NCBI RefSeq assembly: GCF_030160655.1 | Contig: NZ_BSOT01000009.1 | Coordinates: 124,001-188,000 of the forward strand | Direction: 5' to 3' | Source of the DNA: Agaribacter marinus | Lineage (GTDB): Bacteria; Pseudomonadota; Gammaproteobacteria; Enterobacterales; Alteromonadaceae | DNA: 64,000 nucleotides | Position numbers and translations under genes: made by a program | The notes under the pieces: model-generated | The model's input: only the letters and a program-made list of their open reading frames with translations | What the model was told of the DNA's origin: nothing | Database searches by the model: none | Part shown: positions 1-10,216 of the stretch, piece by piece | How the letters are laid out: each line of letters opens with the position of its first letter | Numbering within the stretch: the first letter of the stretch is position 1

Positions 1-3
1 TTT

Positions 4-2361
4 ATGAATAACGATATAACAATAAATAGCGATGGTGTTGAACAAGTCTCACTAGGGCGTTTTACCGAAGACGCTTACTTGAATTATTCAATGTATGTGA
101 TTATGGACCGGGCACTCCCTCATATTGGCGACGGACTTAAACCCGTTCAACGGCGTATTATCTATGCTATGTCCGATTTAGGACTGAGTGCCACGGCGAA
201 ATATAAAAAATCGGCTCGCACGGTGGGTGACGTATTAGGTAAGTTTCACCCTCATGGGGATTCGGCCTGCTATGAAGCGATGGTATTGATGGCGCAACCT
301 TTTTCTTATCGATACCCATTGGTTGATGGACAAGGAAACTGGGGAGCGCCGGATGATCCAAAATCCTTTGCCGCTATGCGTTATACTGAAGCGCGCTTAT
401 CGAAATTTTCTGAAGTTCTGTTAAATGAGGTTGGGCAAGGCACGGTCGATTGGGCACCAAACTTTGATGGCACATTAAACGAGCCTAAAGTCTTACCAGC
501 ACGTTTGCCGCATATTTTACTCAATGGGATTACAGGTATCGCGGTTGGTATGGCGACTGATATCCCACCCCACAATGTCAGAGAGTTAGCCAATGCTTGT
601 GCACACTTGCTTGATAATACAAAAGCGGACTTATCTGATTTATTGACGTTTGTTCAGGGGCCAGATTTTCCTACTGACGCAGAAATAATAACGCCTAAAG
701 ACGATATTCGAAAGATCTATGAAACGGGTCGAGGGAGCTTAAAAATGCGTGCCGTCTTCCATGAGGAAAACGGTGAAGTGGTAATTACTGCCTTACCACA
801 CCAAGCGTCCGGCGCAAAAATACTCGAGCAAATCGCTGGACAAATGCAGGCGAAGAAATTGCCATTTGTGAGTGATTTGCGCGATGAATCCGATCATGAA
901 AATCCAACACGCTTAATTGTGACGCCACGTTCAAATCGCGTGGATGTTGAACAAGTCATGCAACATTTGTTTGCAACGACTGATTTGGAAAAAAGTTACC
1001 GTGTTAATCTAAACATGATTGGCTTAGATGCTCGGCCAAGAGTCAAAAATCTACATGATATTTTGTCTGAGTGGTTAGTGTATCGAAAAGATACGGTCAC
1101 CAGACGTCTGCAATATCGTCTGGACAAAGTTCTAGCGCGTCTTCACATATTAGATGGCTTACTCATTGCGTTTTTGAATATCGACGAAGTCATTGCCATT
1201 ATTCGCCACGAAGAAGAGCCAAAAAAAGAATTAATGGCACGTTTTGGATTGAGTGATAAGCAAGCTGAAGCAATCTTAGAATTAAAATTGCGGCACCTTG
1301 CTAAACTTGAAGAAATGAAAATTAAGGGCGAGCAAGACGAGCTAGCGAAAGAGCGAGATTCGCTACAGTTGTTGTTAGGATCTGACAGACGTTTAAAAAC
1401 GTTAATCAAAAAAGAAATATTAGCAGATGCCGAAAAATATGGCGATGAGCGTCGTAGCCCGATAGTTGCTAGAGGCGAAGCTAGGGCCTTGACCGAAAAA
1501 GAGCTGGTCCCGTCTGAGCCAGTCACTGTAGTGCTTTCAGAAAAAGGCTGGGCGCGCTGTGCAAAAGGGCACGATATAGATGCGCCGAATTTAAGTTATA
1601 AATCCGGTGATACTTATTTACACAGTGCTAAAGGTCGAAGCAATCAACCGGTAGTCTTTTTAGATTCTTCTGGTCGCACATTCTCATGCGATGCGCATAG
1701 TTTACCGTCTGCGCGCAGCCAAGGTGAGCCTATCACCGGTAGGTTTAGCCTGGTCGCAGGCGAAAATGCAGAACACGTCATTATGGGGGATGAAGCACAG
1801 CAATATTTGGTGGGGTCGGACGCCGGTTATGGTTTTGTTGGCAAATTTAACGATATGCTCACTAAAAATAAAGCGGGTAAAGCGTTTGTTTCCTTGCCTG
1901 TTGGCGCAAAAGTGATGAACCCGCAGGAAGCCGTTAATGTTGATACCGACTGGTGTTTGAGTATTTCAAATCAAGGCAGAATGTTATTGTTTCCGCTGAG
2001 AGACTTACCCGCTCTAGGGAAAGGTAAAGGGAATAAACTGATGAATATTCCGTCTGCAAAAGCTAAGAGTAGGGAAGAGTACTTAACGCAGCTCGGCGTA
2101 GTACCAGAGAATGCTAGTCTTAAAATTATCGCAGGGAAGCGGGCAATGACTTTATCGCCTGCTGATCTCGCGCATTATCAAGGCGAGCGTGGTCGGCGAG
2201 GGAATAAATTACCGAGAGGTTTACAACGGGTTGATGAGATTGAGATAGTACTTGCTTCAGCGAGTGATACTTCAATGAGTGGTGCACCAGGTGATATTAC
2301 GGAGACGATAGAGCCGCAGCAGGTTAATATGCCTAATAGCAATTCGAATGACGACGTCTAA
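4..2361 (+). CDS. parC: DNA topoisomerase IV subunit A
   Basis: ParC is the breakage-reunion subunit of topoisomerase IV, which with ParE decatenates daughter chromosomes. The 785-residue frame has the type IIA core: a winged-helix/CAP region with catalytic Tyr127 in the RYTEAR motif, then tower and coiled-coil regions, then a beta-pinwheel C-terminal domain from about residue 500. That domain is divergent and lacks a GyrA box, which favours ParC over GyrA. The quinolone-resistance region reads [10 protein letters not shown], with Ser87 and Glu91 at the positions of E. coli Ser80 and Glu84, so it is the wild-type, susceptible form. The start lies 4 bases into the window, so its ribosome site and any upstream parE cannot be judged. 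A strong terminator follows. Confidence 0.97.
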   Translation: MNNDITINSDGVEQVSLGRFTEDAYLNYSMYVIMDRALPHIGDGLKPVQRRIIYAMSDLGLSATAKYKKSARTVGDVLGKFHPHGDSACYEAMVLMAQPFSYRYPLVDGQGNWGAPDDPKSFAAMRYTEARLSKFSEVLLNEVGQGTVDWAPNFDGTLNEPKVLPARLPHILLNGITGIAVGMATDIPPHNVRELANACAHLLDNTKADLSDLLTFVQGPDFPTDAEIITPKDDIRKIYETGRGSLKMRAVFHEENGEVVITALPHQASGAKILEQIAGQMQAKKLPFVSDLRDESDHENPTRLIVTPRSNRVDVEQVMQHLFATTDLEKSYRVNLNMIGLDARPRVKNLHDILSEWLVYRKDTVTRRLQYRLDKVLARLHILDGLLIAFLNIDEVIAIIRHEEEPKKELMARFGLSDKQAEAILELKLRHLAKLEEMKIKGEQDELAKERDSLQLLLGSDRRLKTLIKKEILADAEKYGDERRSPIVARGEARALTEKELVPSEPVTVVLSEKGWARCAKGHDIDAPNLSYKSGDTYLHSAKGRSNQPVVFLDSSGRTFSCDAHSLPSARSQGEPITGRFSLVAGENAEHVIMGDEAQQYLVGSDAGYGFVGKFNDMLTKNKAGKAFVSLPVGAKVMNPQEAVNVDTDWCLSISNQGRMLLFPLRDLPALGKGKGNKLMNIPSAKAKSREEYLTQLGVVPENASLKIIAGKRAMTLSPADLAHYQGERGRRGNKLPRGLQRVDEIEIVLASASDTSMSGAPGDITETIEPQQVNMPNSNSNDDV

Positions 2362-2385
2362 AGCTTAATATCGTTGTTTACTTAC

Positions 2386-2416
2386 AAAAAGGGCGATGAG
2401 TATAATCGCCCTTTTT
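2386..2416. terminator. Bidirectional intrinsic terminator between parC and the DUF1338 gene
   Basis: A perfect 12-bp inverted repeat (AAAAAGGGCGAT / ATCGCCCTTTTT) encloses a 7-base loop. It has a T tract on either strand, so it can end both parC on the plus strand and the convergent ast operon on the minus strand. Confidence 0.9.
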
Positions 2417-2426
2417 GCTACATGTG

Positions 2427-3233
2427 TTATGAGGCGTTTGTACTCTCAAATATTTTATCTGCCGATGCCGCAACAAAGCCTTGATAGAGTTCGCCTGTCG
2501 GTAGTATAAAACGCTCTGCAAACTCGTAAAAGCAGCTGGGTATGACTAGTGCTTTATCGCTGAACTCTACCGTGGCTTTGTCGGCCATTGTTGACGATTG
2601 TGCTAAACAGACGTCTTTGCCACCTTTTACTTCACCACCTGACGTGTTTAAGGTAAAGCCAGCGCTTTTTAATATGTCATTTATTTCTTCAAGTGTATGT
2701 TTTTTTGCTAAGTGATTAATGCTGACAGTAAAGTGGTTTGCACGATACCCCCAAGCAGCCATCCATGCCGCGTATTCTGATTCAGCGAGAAGTGTTTTAT
2801 AGTCTTCGCTAGACACTTGCCAATGCGTGCCTGAATATAAAAAGTCATCTGCTTCGGTAATGTTATCCGGCATTTGTGCAAGCATCGAACTAATAATGCC
2901 TTGTGTCGCCGCTGACATTTCTTCGCTTTTTAACTCACTGATAAACACCTTGGGTTTTGTAAGGTCTGCGTGTTCAAAATGCTTTGCATTAAGTTTCTTT
3001 GCGCTGAAGTCATATTCCCCCTTGGCTTCATAGCCTAACGACAAAAAGTGTTTGGCGAGTACCGCTAAGTTCACTTTAGCATGATTAAACGTACGCAAGG
3101 CAATGTGGTCGTTGACGATTGTTGTTGCGCTTGTTTTCTCTTTTAACAATTGGTGTATTGCCGTCGCTGAGGGAGTTATGCGGATATAGTCTTGCCACAA
3201 ACCAGTAAATAGATCATCAATAGTAGCGTGCAT
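2427..3233 (-). CDS. DUF1338 family protein, 2-oxoadipate dioxygenase/decarboxylase-like
   Basis: This 268-residue protein belongs to the DUF1338 family, whose characterised member HglS is an Fe(II) 2-oxoadipate dioxygenase/decarboxylase of lysine catabolism. The metal-binding pattern looks kept: His43 in DHIALRTF, His167 in ANHFTV and Glu237 in FYEFAE. At 268 residues it is much shorter than HglS (over 400), so the substrate may differ. It is the last gene of the ast operon, 43 bases after astD and co-directional, which suggests an accessory step in amino-acid degradation. That role is inferred from context only. It has no signal peptide and should be cytoplasmic. Confidence 0.8.
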   Translation of the reverse strand: MHATIDDLFTGLWQDYIRITPSATAIHQLLKEKTSATTIVNDHIALRTFNHAKVNLAVLAKHFLSLGYEAKGEYDFSAKKLNAKHFEHADLTKPKVFISELKSEEMSAATQGIISSMLAQMPDNITEADDFLYSGTHWQVSSEDYKTLLAESEYAAWMAAWGYRANHFTVSINHLAKKHTLEEINDILKSAGFTLNTSGGEVKGGKDVCLAQSSTMADKATVEFSDKALVIPSCFYEFAERFILPTGELYQGFVAASADKIFESTNAS

Positions 3234-3276
3234 ATTTTGGTTCCTCTATCCTTATAATAAGTGCATTAGACATTGC

Positions 3277-4746
3277 TTAAATGTTTAAGCCAGGGCTAAG
3301 CGTGGCTGGAAGCTCAACTTCATCAAGCTCTACTGATGCCACTGGGTATGCGCAATAATCGGCAGCGTAATATGCACTAGCCCGATGATTCCCACTTTCC
3401 CCAATACCGCCAAACGGCGCTGCACTGCTTGCGCCGGTAATTGGTCGATTCCAATTGACAATACCTGCTCTAATACGTGGCAAAAAATAATCGTAGTCTT
3501 CTTTCTTGTCGGCAAGTAAGCCCGCTGATAGTCCAAACTTAGTATTATTTGATTCTTTGATAGCCTCATCCAAGGAAGAATAGCGATAGACTTTAAGTAA
3601 AGGGCCGAAATGTTCTTCGTCTGGCAAGTTTTTTACTTCATTCACATCAACAATTCCTGGGCTGACGAAGCCGGTATTATTATCGATGTGTCGGAGTTCA
3701 ACTAATATTTTGCCGCCCAGCGCTACGATGTCATTCTGCGCTTTGACCATCATTTTCGCCGCACGAACAGAGATCATCGCGCCCAAAAAGGGTTGTGATT
3801 CGTCATCATATAGCCCTATTTTTATCGTGTTGGTGGCGCTAATTAACTTGCTGAGTATTGCGTCGCCATTGGGTGTTGCGGGCAAAAATAGCCGACGTGC
3901 ACAGGTGCAACGTTGACCAGAAGTGACAAATGCTGACTGAATAATATCGTGCACCGCTGCATCAATATTGTTTACTTCGGTTACAACGAGAGGATTATTC
4001 CCCCCCATTTCTAAGGCTAAAATTTTCCCGGGTTGTCCTGAGAACTGTTCATGCAATAGTTTTCCCGTTGTTGAACTGCCGGTAAAAAACAAGCCGTCAA
4101 CTTGTGGGTTACCCGCTAGCGCCTTTCCAGTCTCAACCTGTCCTTGTACCAAATTGAGTACACCTGCGGGTAAGCCCACCTGTTCCCAAAGTTGTACCGT
4201 AAATTCAGCGACTAAGGGCGTTAAATCACTAGGCTTAAATACAATTGTATTTCCTGCTATTAGTGCAGGGACTATATGCCCGTTTGGAAGATGCCCAGGG
4301 AAATTGTAAGGGCCAAAAATTGCCACGACGCCGTGGGGGCGGTGACGAAGTATCGCTTTTCCCGCAGGCATTGGGTTTTCAATCGTGCCAGTGCGCTCGT
4401 GATACGCTTTTTCTGATATACCCAATTTACCAATCATGGCACCCACTTCTGTCGCGGTTTCCCACTCGGGTTTACCCGTGTCTATTGCGATAATCTTGGC
4501 TAGTTTGGCCTTGTTTTCTGTAAGTAACTCACCAAACCGCTTAATGTAAACTAGTCGCTCGTCTACCGATAACATTGACCAAGAAGTAAACGCTTTCCGG
4601 GCGGCGGCAACGGCTGTGTTTACTTGCTCGTTTGTGGCTTCATTGCCTTGCCACACTGTTTGATTTTTTGCTGGATCAATGGATGTAAAAGGATCGCCCG
4701 ATCCTGCCACCCATTCACCATTTATGAAATGAACATTCTGTCGCAT
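3277..4746 (-). CDS. astD: N-succinylglutamate 5-semialdehyde dehydrogenase
   Basis: AstD oxidises N-succinylglutamate semialdehyde to N-succinylglutamate with NAD+, the fourth step of the arginine succinyltransferase pathway. The 489-residue protein is a standard aldehyde dehydrogenase. Asn148 lies in [13 protein letters not shown], the nucleotide loop is FTGSSTTG, the general base is Glu246 in LEMGGNNP and the catalytic thiol is Cys280 in [10 protein letters not shown]. Length and the LEMGGNNP and GQRCTCARR signatures match AstD rather than generic aldehyde dehydrogenases. It starts 24 bases after astA ends, in the same operon (astC-astA-astD-DUF1338). Confidence 0.95.
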   Translation of the reverse strand: MRQNVHFINGEWVAGSGDPFTSIDPAKNQTVWQGNEATNEQVNTAVAAARKAFTSWSMLSVDERLVYIKRFGELLTENKAKLAKIIAIDTGKPEWETATEVGAMIGKLGISEKAYHERTGTIENPMPAGKAILRHRPHGVVAIFGPYNFPGHLPNGHIVPALIAGNTIVFKPSDLTPLVAEFTVQLWEQVGLPAGVLNLVQGQVETGKALAGNPQVDGLFFTGSSTTGKLLHEQFSGQPGKILALEMGGNNPLVVTEVNNIDAAVHDIIQSAFVTSGQRCTCARRLFLPATPNGDAILSKLISATNTIKIGLYDDESQPFLGAMISVRAAKMMVKAQNDIVALGGKILVELRHIDNNTGFVSPGIVDVNEVKNLPDEEHFGPLLKVYRYSSLDEAIKESNNTKFGLSAGLLADKKEDYDYFLPRIRAGIVNWNRPITGASSAAPFGGIGESGNHRASAYYAADYCAYPVASVELDEVELPATLSPGLNI

Positions 4747-4770
4747 GCTTTAATCTCCAAATATGGATTT

Positions 4771-5814
4771 TTATTTTCTTCCTGCACAAGGGGCATGATA
4801 AACGGTGTCCCCATCAACCACTTGAAGCGCATCAGCACATTCTTGAGGTATCAGAAGTTCATCGAATGAATGCTTAGTTGTGTCTACTGGCACTAAACAT
4901 GCCCTAAAACCAGCGACTTTATTATTTATGACTAAGCGTTCTTGTGTGGATTGTGATTGATTGTGCTCGTTGGTGATTTTTACCAAAGAGTGTTTGCTAT
5001 TTTGTATGGTAGTTAGGTTGTGAATATCGGCTTCAACTGTGGGTCCTGCATCGAATATATCTACATAACCTCGACATCTAAACCCCTCTTGCTCTAGTAG
5101 GTGTAATGCTGGCTTTGTTTTTTCGTGTACCTTTCCAATACAAGCTTGTGCATCTTTAGAGAGTAAATTGACATAAATAGGATATTTAGGCATGAGTTCC
5201 GCAATAAATACTTTTTTGCCAATACCAGTGAGATAATCTGCCGTTGGGAAGTCCATAGAGAAAAAATGCGCTTCAAGCCATTCCCAGAAGGGGGATTTTC
5301 CGTTGTCGTCAGAGACGCCGCGCATCTCTGCTATTAATGTATCTGAAAAACGCTCAGGATGTTGCGCCATAAACAAAAAGCGAAACTTGGAGAGCAGCCG
5401 ACCGGCCAAGCCCTTTCGGGCTTTCTCTCTCAAAAATAACGTGCATATTTCACTTACGCCAGTGTAGTCATTGCAGAACGTTAAAATCTCCACGGTATTG
5501 TGAATCCCTAACTCACGCGACGCATGAACTACTTTCCCTAGATGATAGTGATAAAATGCATCGTTTAATCCGACTGACGCCTCAATGCCCGATGTACCCA
5601 GTACTTCACCACTTTCAGTATCCTCTAGCACAAATAAATAACTTTGATTGCCTGGTTGGCTCGGTTGCGCTTGAAATGCAGCCTGCGCTAAATCAATTTT
5701 TTGTTGAATTAAGGCTTCGTTGACCGGCAAAGATGTAAAACCAATGCCTGACTCCTGGGCTATTTCGAAAAGCGCTGCATAGTCTCGCGCTTCAATCGGA
5801 CGAATAATTAACAT
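4771..5814 (-). CDS. astA: Arginine N-succinyltransferase
   Basis: AstA transfers succinyl from succinyl-CoA to the alpha-amino group of arginine, committing it to the ammonia-producing AST pathway. The protein aligns end to end with E. coli AstA: IIRPIEARD at the N-terminus, then SELCTLFL, AEMRGV, FFSMDF and AELMPKYPIY. The open frame begins three codons further up at a GTG (5823). I chose the ATG at 5814 because it reproduces the usual family N-terminus (M-x-IRP), giving 347 residues. The Shine-Dalgarno sequence is weak, so translation may depend on coupling to astC, which ends 51 bases upstream. Confidence 0.94.
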   Translation of the reverse strand: MLIIRPIEARDYAALFEIAQESGIGFTSLPVNEALIQQKIDLAQAAFQAQPSQPGNQSYLFVLEDTESGEVLGTSGIEASVGLNDAFYHYHLGKVVHASRELGIHNTVEILTFCNDYTGVSEICTLFLREKARKGLAGRLLSKFRFLFMAQHPERFSDTLIAEMRGVSDDNGKSPFWEWLEAHFFSMDFPTADYLTGIGKKVFIAELMPKYPIYVNLLSKDAQACIGKVHEKTKPALHLLEQEGFRCRGYVDIFDAGPTVEADIHNLTTIQNSKHSLVKITNEHNQSQSTQERLVINNKVAGFRACLVPVDTTKHSFDELLIPQECADALQVVDGDTVYHAPCAGRK

Positions 5815-5865
5815 GATCAGCACTCACTCAAATGTTTTGTATTTGAAAATAGTGTTTAGCGAGAA

Positions 5866-7071
5866 CTACTTCGCTACTAGACTAGCTATTCCGCGCTCAA
5901 ACCTTGTGAGTCCTTCAATAATATCTTCATCAGGTATAATTAAAGAAGGCGCAAAACGTACTACATTTGCGCCAGCAATAAGGCACATTAAGTTTTGTTC
6001 GTTTGCGGCAACCATAAAGTCTCGAGCTTTACCTTGATAATCATTTGACAATGCAGAACCTAAAAGCATGCCTTTGCCGCGTATTTCAGTGAATACACGA
6101 TATTTGTCATTGATTTCATGTAGCTTTTCTCTGAATAAGGCTTCTTTGCGTTTCACGCCTTCGAAAACGTCAGGCGTATTTATTATATCAAGTGCTTTTT
6201 CAGCAACGGCACAGGCGAGAGGATTACCGCCGTATGTGCTACCGTGGGTGCCGGCAGCTAAAGCCGCTGCCACGTTGTCTGTTGTCAGCATAGCGCCAAT
6301 TGGAAAACCGCCCCCCAAAGACTTCGCTGTCGTCAGAATGTCGGGTGTTACGCCTAAGTTGATATACTCATAGAGTGCACCTGTACGACCCATACCTGAT
6401 TGGACTTCATCAAAGATCAATAAAGCATTGTGTTTGTCGCATAAGGCTCGTACGCCTTCTACAAAGCTAAGATCTGGCACTATAATGCCGCCTTCACCTT
6501 GCATTGGCTCCATCATAACTGCACAAGTTTTGTCCGAAATGAACTCAGATAGCATCTCAAGATTATTGTATTCTGAATGCACTATATCGCCAGGTTTGGG
6601 ACCAAAACCGTCGGAATACGCAGGTTGCCCGCCTACGGTTACTGTGAAGAAAGTTCTACCGTGGAACCCTTGTTTGAAAGATATTATTTCACTTTTTTGT
6701 TCACCAAAGTTGTCAAGGGCAAATCTCCGCGCAAGTTTAAGTGCAGCTTCGTTAGCTTCAGCGCCAGAGTTTGCAAAGTAGACCTTGTCTGCGAAAGTTG
6801 CATCCGTTAGCTTTTTTGCTAAACGCAGCGCTGGCTCATTGGTAAACACATTGCTTAAATGCCAAAGTTTATTCCCTTGCTCCGTCAATGCGCTGACAAG
6901 ACCGGGATGACAATGTCCTAATACGTTAACCGCTATACCGCCTGCAAAATCAATATACTCACGACCATCCTGATCCCAAACGCGTGAACCTTCTCCTCGC
7001 ACCGGCACCATAGCCGCTGGATTGTAATTCGGTACCATAACGTCGTTAAAGGTAGCTCTGGTCACTTGCAT
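5866..7071 (-). CDS. astC: Succinylornithine/acetylornithine aminotransferase
   Basis: This PLP-dependent class III aminotransferase of 401 residues removes the delta-amino group of N-succinylornithine in arginine degradation. The same family catalyses the reverse-type reaction on acetylornithine (ArgD). The PLP lysine is Lys250 in [11 protein letters not shown], Asp221 (FDEVQ) contacts the pyridine nitrogen, and [10 protein letters not shown] and FKQGFHGRT are family signatures. It is the first gene of the ast operon, with a good ribosome site (GAGGTG five bases before ATG). The arg operon in this window has no argD, so AstC may serve both pathways. That is an inference from gene content of the window only. 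Confidence 0.93.
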   Translation of the reverse strand: MQVTRATFNDVMVPNYNPAAMVPVRGEGSRVWDQDGREYIDFAGGIAVNVLGHCHPGLVSALTEQGNKLWHLSNVFTNEPALRLAKKLTDATFADKVYFANSGAEANEAALKLARRFALDNFGEQKSEIISFKQGFHGRTFFTVTVGGQPAYSDGFGPKPGDIVHSEYNNLEMLSEFISDKTCAVMMEPMQGEGGIIVPDLSFVEGVRALCDKHNALLIFDEVQSGMGRTGALYEYINLGVTPDILTTAKSLGGGFPIGAMLTTDNVAAALAAGTHGSTYGGNPLACAVAEKALDIINTPDVFEGVKRKEALFREKLHEINDKYRVFTEIRGKGMLLGSALSNDYQGKARDFMVAANEQNLMCLIAGANVVRFAPSLIIPDEDIIEGLTRFERGIASLVAK

Positions 7072-7380
7072 ATTTACACCTCATTAGTAATGTCGAACTT
7101 TCATTTTAAAGTGCTGAGTATGCCAGAAAAAACATCAGTAGTCGCTAACATATATTGAGTAAAAACCTTGTTTTATAAGGCGTATGCAGTTGTTTGCATA
7201 AATTTTGAATAGTTATGCGAGAAGACATTTTGATCTCAAAGTGATTGCTATACCATCTAAAATGTCGATGAGAATTGATTTCTATTTGTCGGCTTTATTT
7301 AACGTACTTGTTCATGTTGAATATTCATGCAGAATATTTTTTCAAAAATATTGCGAATTACTCGAAAAAAATAATGCAAT
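7072..7380. promoter_or_regulatory. ast operon upstream region with a palindromic operator candidate
   Basis: This 309-base gap lies upstream of astC and downstream of the HDOD gene, both on the minus strand, and no gene is visible in it. On the minus strand a TATAAA hexamer (7172-7177) resembles a -10 box. Just upstream of it is a perfect inverted repeat, TATGCA-N6-TGCATA (7183-7200), well placed to act as an operator. Weak ArgR-like 14-mers occur at 7195-7208 (11 of 14 to TGAATwwwwATTCA) and 7331-7344 (12 of 14) but are not paired at 21 bp. An all-AT hairpin (7333-7352) lies just behind the HDOD stop. I found no sigma-54 promoter here. Confidence 0.4.
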
Positions 7381-8571
7381 CTAGGTACTTTCAGCGATTT
7401 TTAACTCTAAGCCTGTTAAGTTGACGGTGCGCAAATTGCCCAAATCGGCCGCAGTAATACCAAAATTTCTTAGATATAACATGGATGCCTCTTTAGACAT
7501 TAGCTGGTTCTTTTGCATGAGTTTAAACTGCATGTAGCCAGCTGACTTAAAAAGTAACTTAGCCAAAGGGTGTAGGTTGTGCTTTTCAACATATTTAAAT
7601 GATACTTCTTTAATGCTCGCAATCCCAGCAACGCCTGGTGTAATGTTTAACCATCTTAAGTTAAGTGCGCTTACAATGTTATAAGACACTTTTGCGGCAT
7701 ACATTTTCCATAAACTCCTAATGTATTTATGCGAAGGCGATAGATTTGCCAGAGATTTCGCTAACATGCGATTATTCTTTTCTTTGGCTTCAATGATTTC
7801 CGCTCTTAGTTGCACGTCGAAGGCTTTTAAGTAGACGGTGGCGACAACGGAATGACCAATACTCGCTAACAAACCTAAATTAAAGCCTAAATGCGGTTTG
7901 ACACCGAACTCTTTAGATAGCTCTCGGGCAACGTTGCCCGTACCAATCGTATACAGCCATAAATTTTTAAGTAAATCAGGTGTAAATTCAGAATTAGGGG
8001 GCATTACATGTTTCGAAACTAATACGGGGATTAACTGACGCAAACTATCAATACCAATAAAACTAAGGGCAGCTTTGGTGGTGTTAATAATGACTGCATG
8101 CCCTTTAGAATCAACACGTCGGTATTTAGGTTGTTTGACAAATTTGATAACCGCACGTTGTAACCATGGGAGTTCGTCTATGTGCGTAACGAGCTTAGAT
8201 ATCGTACATGCCTCCATGTACAATACATCTAGCAATTTACCTAAATGCAGGTTTATATCAAGGATTGAAGACAATATTGTGTCAGTGTCTTGTAGGCGTT
8301 GTTCAATATCTGCGATAAGTTTTTGATGGAATTGAGATTCAATTTTTAGTTGATGAGTCATTTCCTCGCCGGCTTCAATCTCCCGCTTCCTATTGGCAAT
8401 TTCTTCGACCATGAGCAATTCGCGCCTTGCATCATGTTGCTCGGAGTCTTCAAGCATTTTCATTTTGTCTGTTTTTTTGCCAGATAACACTATGGCTTCG
8501 TCCAGCGATATCAAAAGCTGGAGAAAGCGATCGTTAAAAACACCTGCAAGTTGCGTTACGCTTTGTTTCAT
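7381..8571 (-). CDS. HDOD domain protein
   Basis: This 396-residue cytoplasmic protein has a charged, coiled-coil-prone N-terminal third (about residues 40-105) followed by an HDOD domain of roughly 200 residues. HDOD is a metal-free relative of HD phosphohydrolases that usually works in signalling or regulation rather than catalysis. Visible family-like blocks are INTTKAALSFIGIDSLRQL and NLGLLASIGHSVVATVYL. No GGDEF, EAL or receiver domain is attached. It is 3 bases from the upstream glutaminase gene and probably cotranscribed with it, but no functional link is known to me. The HDOD assignment is good and the biological role unknown. Confidence 0.75.
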   Translation of the reverse strand: MKQSVTQLAGVFNDRFLQLLISLDEAIVLSGKKTDKMKMLEDSEQHDARRELLMVEEIANRKREIEAGEEMTHQLKIESQFHQKLIADIEQRLQDTDTILSSILDINLHLGKLLDVLYMEACTISKLVTHIDELPWLQRAVIKFVKQPKYRRVDSKGHAVIINTTKAALSFIGIDSLRQLIPVLVSKHVMPPNSEFTPDLLKNLWLYTIGTGNVARELSKEFGVKPHLGFNLGLLASIGHSVVATVYLKAFDVQLRAEIIEAKEKNNRMLAKSLANLSPSHKYIRSLWKMYAAKVSYNIVSALNLRWLNITPGVAGIASIKEVSFKYVEKHNLHPLAKLLFKSAGYMQFKLMQKNQLMSKEASMLYLRNFGITAADLGNLRTVNLTGLELKIAEST

Positions 8572-8574
8572 TTA

Positions 8575-9153
8575 CTACCCAAATAAAATAAAGTTATTTA
8601 GTATTTCATGCCCAAATTCTGTTAATAACGACTCGGGGTGAAATTGGACGCCGTACACACGATTTATTTTGTCTTCGATAGCCATGATTTCTTTGTCTCC
8701 GAAATCATCACACCATGCGGTAACACGAAATGTGTTAGGCAAAGTGTTTGGGTCAATTAATAAAGAATGATAGCGAGTAGCGCTAAAGGTTGATCTGCAT
8801 TCCTTAAATAATAATGACCCTTCCGCATTCTTAATGGTCGATATTTTTCCATGTCTTACAACCTTCGCAGTGACAATGTTTGCACCTGCGTGTTGTGCAA
8901 TGGCTTGATGTCCTAAACATACACCCAGTATTGGTTTATGGCCCCAAAAAGCCTCAATAATAGGCAGTGTCATTCCTGACTCATTTGGAGAGCAGGGGCC
9001 AGGTGAAATAACAAGATGATCAAATGTCATGTTAATTAACGCATCAACACTTATTCGATCATTCTTATACACTTCGACTTGTTGACCCAACTCTTCAAAA
9101 TATCTAACTAGGTTATAAGTAAACGAATCGTAGTTATCTATGATGATAATCAA
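8575..9153 (-). CDS. pabA: Aminodeoxychorismate/anthranilate synthase glutaminase subunit
   Basis: A class I glutamine amidotransferase of 192 residues that supplies ammonia to a chorismate-using partner (PabB for folate or TrpE for tryptophan). The triad is visible: Cys79 in LGVCLGHQAIAQHAG, and His172 and Glu174 in QFHPESLLTE. The oxyanion-region SPGPCSPNESG motif is present. No trpE or pabB lies next to it, which favours the stand-alone PabA role (or shared PabA/TrpG). It is wedged between trpS and the HDOD gene with 3-base gaps on both sides, indicating one operon rpe-trpS-pabA-HDOD. Confidence 0.9.
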   Translation of the reverse strand: MIIIIDNYDSFTYNLVRYFEELGQQVEVYKNDRISVDALINMTFDHLVISPGPCSPNESGMTLPIIEAFWGHKPILGVCLGHQAIAQHAGANIVTAKVVRHGKISTIKNAEGSLLFKECRSTFSATRYHSLLIDPNTLPNTFRVTAWCDDFGDKEIMAIEDKINRVYGVQFHPESLLTEFGHEILNNFILFG

Positions 9154-9156
9154 CGA

Positions 9157-10170
9157 CTACGCCTTACTGACAAAACCCAGCGCAGAATAAACCTTACTTA
9201 ATGTATCGGACGCTAGCGCTTGAGCTTTAATGCTGCCTTGCTGCATAACAGTTCTTAGGTATGTTTCATCTTGGCGTAATCTAGCAAATTCGGATTGGAT
9301 GGGTTCAATTAGCGAAACGACTGCATCGGCCACGTCGCCCTTTAAGTGCCCATACATTTTGTCTTCGTACTCGGGTACTAAGCTTGATACTTCTTTACCT
9401 GTAGTGCACGACAACAGAGAGAGTAGATTGGATACTCCGGGCTTTTCATTTACATCAAAATAAATACGCGCTTTTTCATCACTGTCTGTTACTGCACGTT
9501 TAATCTTCTTGATAACTTTTTTAGGATCTTCAAGTAAGCCAACAAAATTATTGACGTTTGCGTCAGATTTAGACATTTTTTTGTTAGGATCTTGTAGGCT
9601 CATTACGCGTGCACCAGATCTAGGAATGTGCGGCTCGGGTAGTGTGAATATTTCGCCGTAAATATTGTTAAACCGTGTTGCGATATCTCGAGTGAGTTCT
9701 AAATGTTGTTTTTGATCTTCACCAATAGGCACTTCATTCGCCTGATAGAGTAATATGTCAGCCGCCTGTAAAACCGGATAGGTATATAAGCCGACATTGA
9801 TATTATTGCTATGGGTCTGTGACTTATCTTTAAACTGAGTCATCCTATTTAGTTCACCCATTTGCGTGTAACAATTTAATGCCCATGCTAACTGTGCATG
9901 CTCAGGCACATGCGATTGCATAAAAATAGTACTTTTTTCCGGGTCTACACCACATGCCATGTACAACGCCAAACCATCTAAGCACGCGTCATTAAGCGCT
10001 TTAGGGTCTTGACGTACAGTAATTGCGTGCAGATCAACTATCATATATACGCAGTCGTGAGTCTGCTGCATGGCCACCCATTGCTTTAACGCGCCCATAT
10101 AATTGCCGATGGTTAATTGCCCTGACGGTTGACAGCCACTTAATACTCTTGGTTTGGTTGTTATTGTCAC
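9157..10170 (-). CDS. trpS: Tryptophanyl-tRNA synthetase
   Basis: TrpS charges tRNA-Trp. The 337-residue protein is a class I synthetase with a HIGH-like TIGN (20-23) in [13 protein letters not shown] and KMSKS at 198-202, and matches E. coli TrpS along its length. The start is GTG. An in-frame TAA lies immediately upstream, so no earlier start is possible and the next Met is inside the catalytic fold. The Shine-Dalgarno AGGA sits about 11 bases upstream and contains the ATG of a short overlapping frame (MQHK-stop, or MQLNRMQHK-stop from the preceding repeat) whose TGA overlaps the GTG. It follows rpe closely; gph, found between rpe and trpS in enterobacteria, is absent here. Confidence 0.96.
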   Translation of the reverse strand: MTITTKPRVLSGCQPSGQLTIGNYMGALKQWVAMQQTHDCVYMIVDLHAITVRQDPKALNDACLDGLALYMACGVDPEKSTIFMQSHVPEHAQLAWALNCYTQMGELNRMTQFKDKSQTHSNNINVGLYTYPVLQAADILLYQANEVPIGEDQKQHLELTRDIATRFNNIYGEIFTLPEPHIPRSGARVMSLQDPNKKMSKSDANVNNFVGLLEDPKKVIKKIKRAVTDSDEKARIYFDVNEKPGVSNLLSLLSCTTGKEVSSLVPEYEDKMYGHLKGDVADAVVSLIEPIQSEFARLRQDETYLRTVMQQGSIKAQALASDTLSKVYSALGFVSKA

Positions 10171-10185
10171 TTATGTTGCATCCTA

Positions 10186-10216
10186 TTTAACTGCATTACT
10201 TTTTAACTGCATTACT
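10186..10216. repeat. Tandem 16-bp repeat at the rpe stop / trpS leader
   Basis: TTTAACTGCATTACT occurs at 10186-10200 and again at 10202-10216, followed by a third, decayed start (TTTTAATTGCG). The downstream copy spans the rpe stop codon and the other lies in the trpS ribosome-binding region. It looks like a local slippage duplication. Confidence 0.75.

Noticed and set aside
7331-7344. ArgR operator of the ast operon
   Set aside because: A single 12 of 14 match with no second box at 21 bp, in an AT-rich region where such matches arise by chance.
7333-7352. Terminator for the HDOD gene
   Set aside because: The inverted repeat is made only of A and T with a 2-base loop and no clear T tail, so it is too weak to call.
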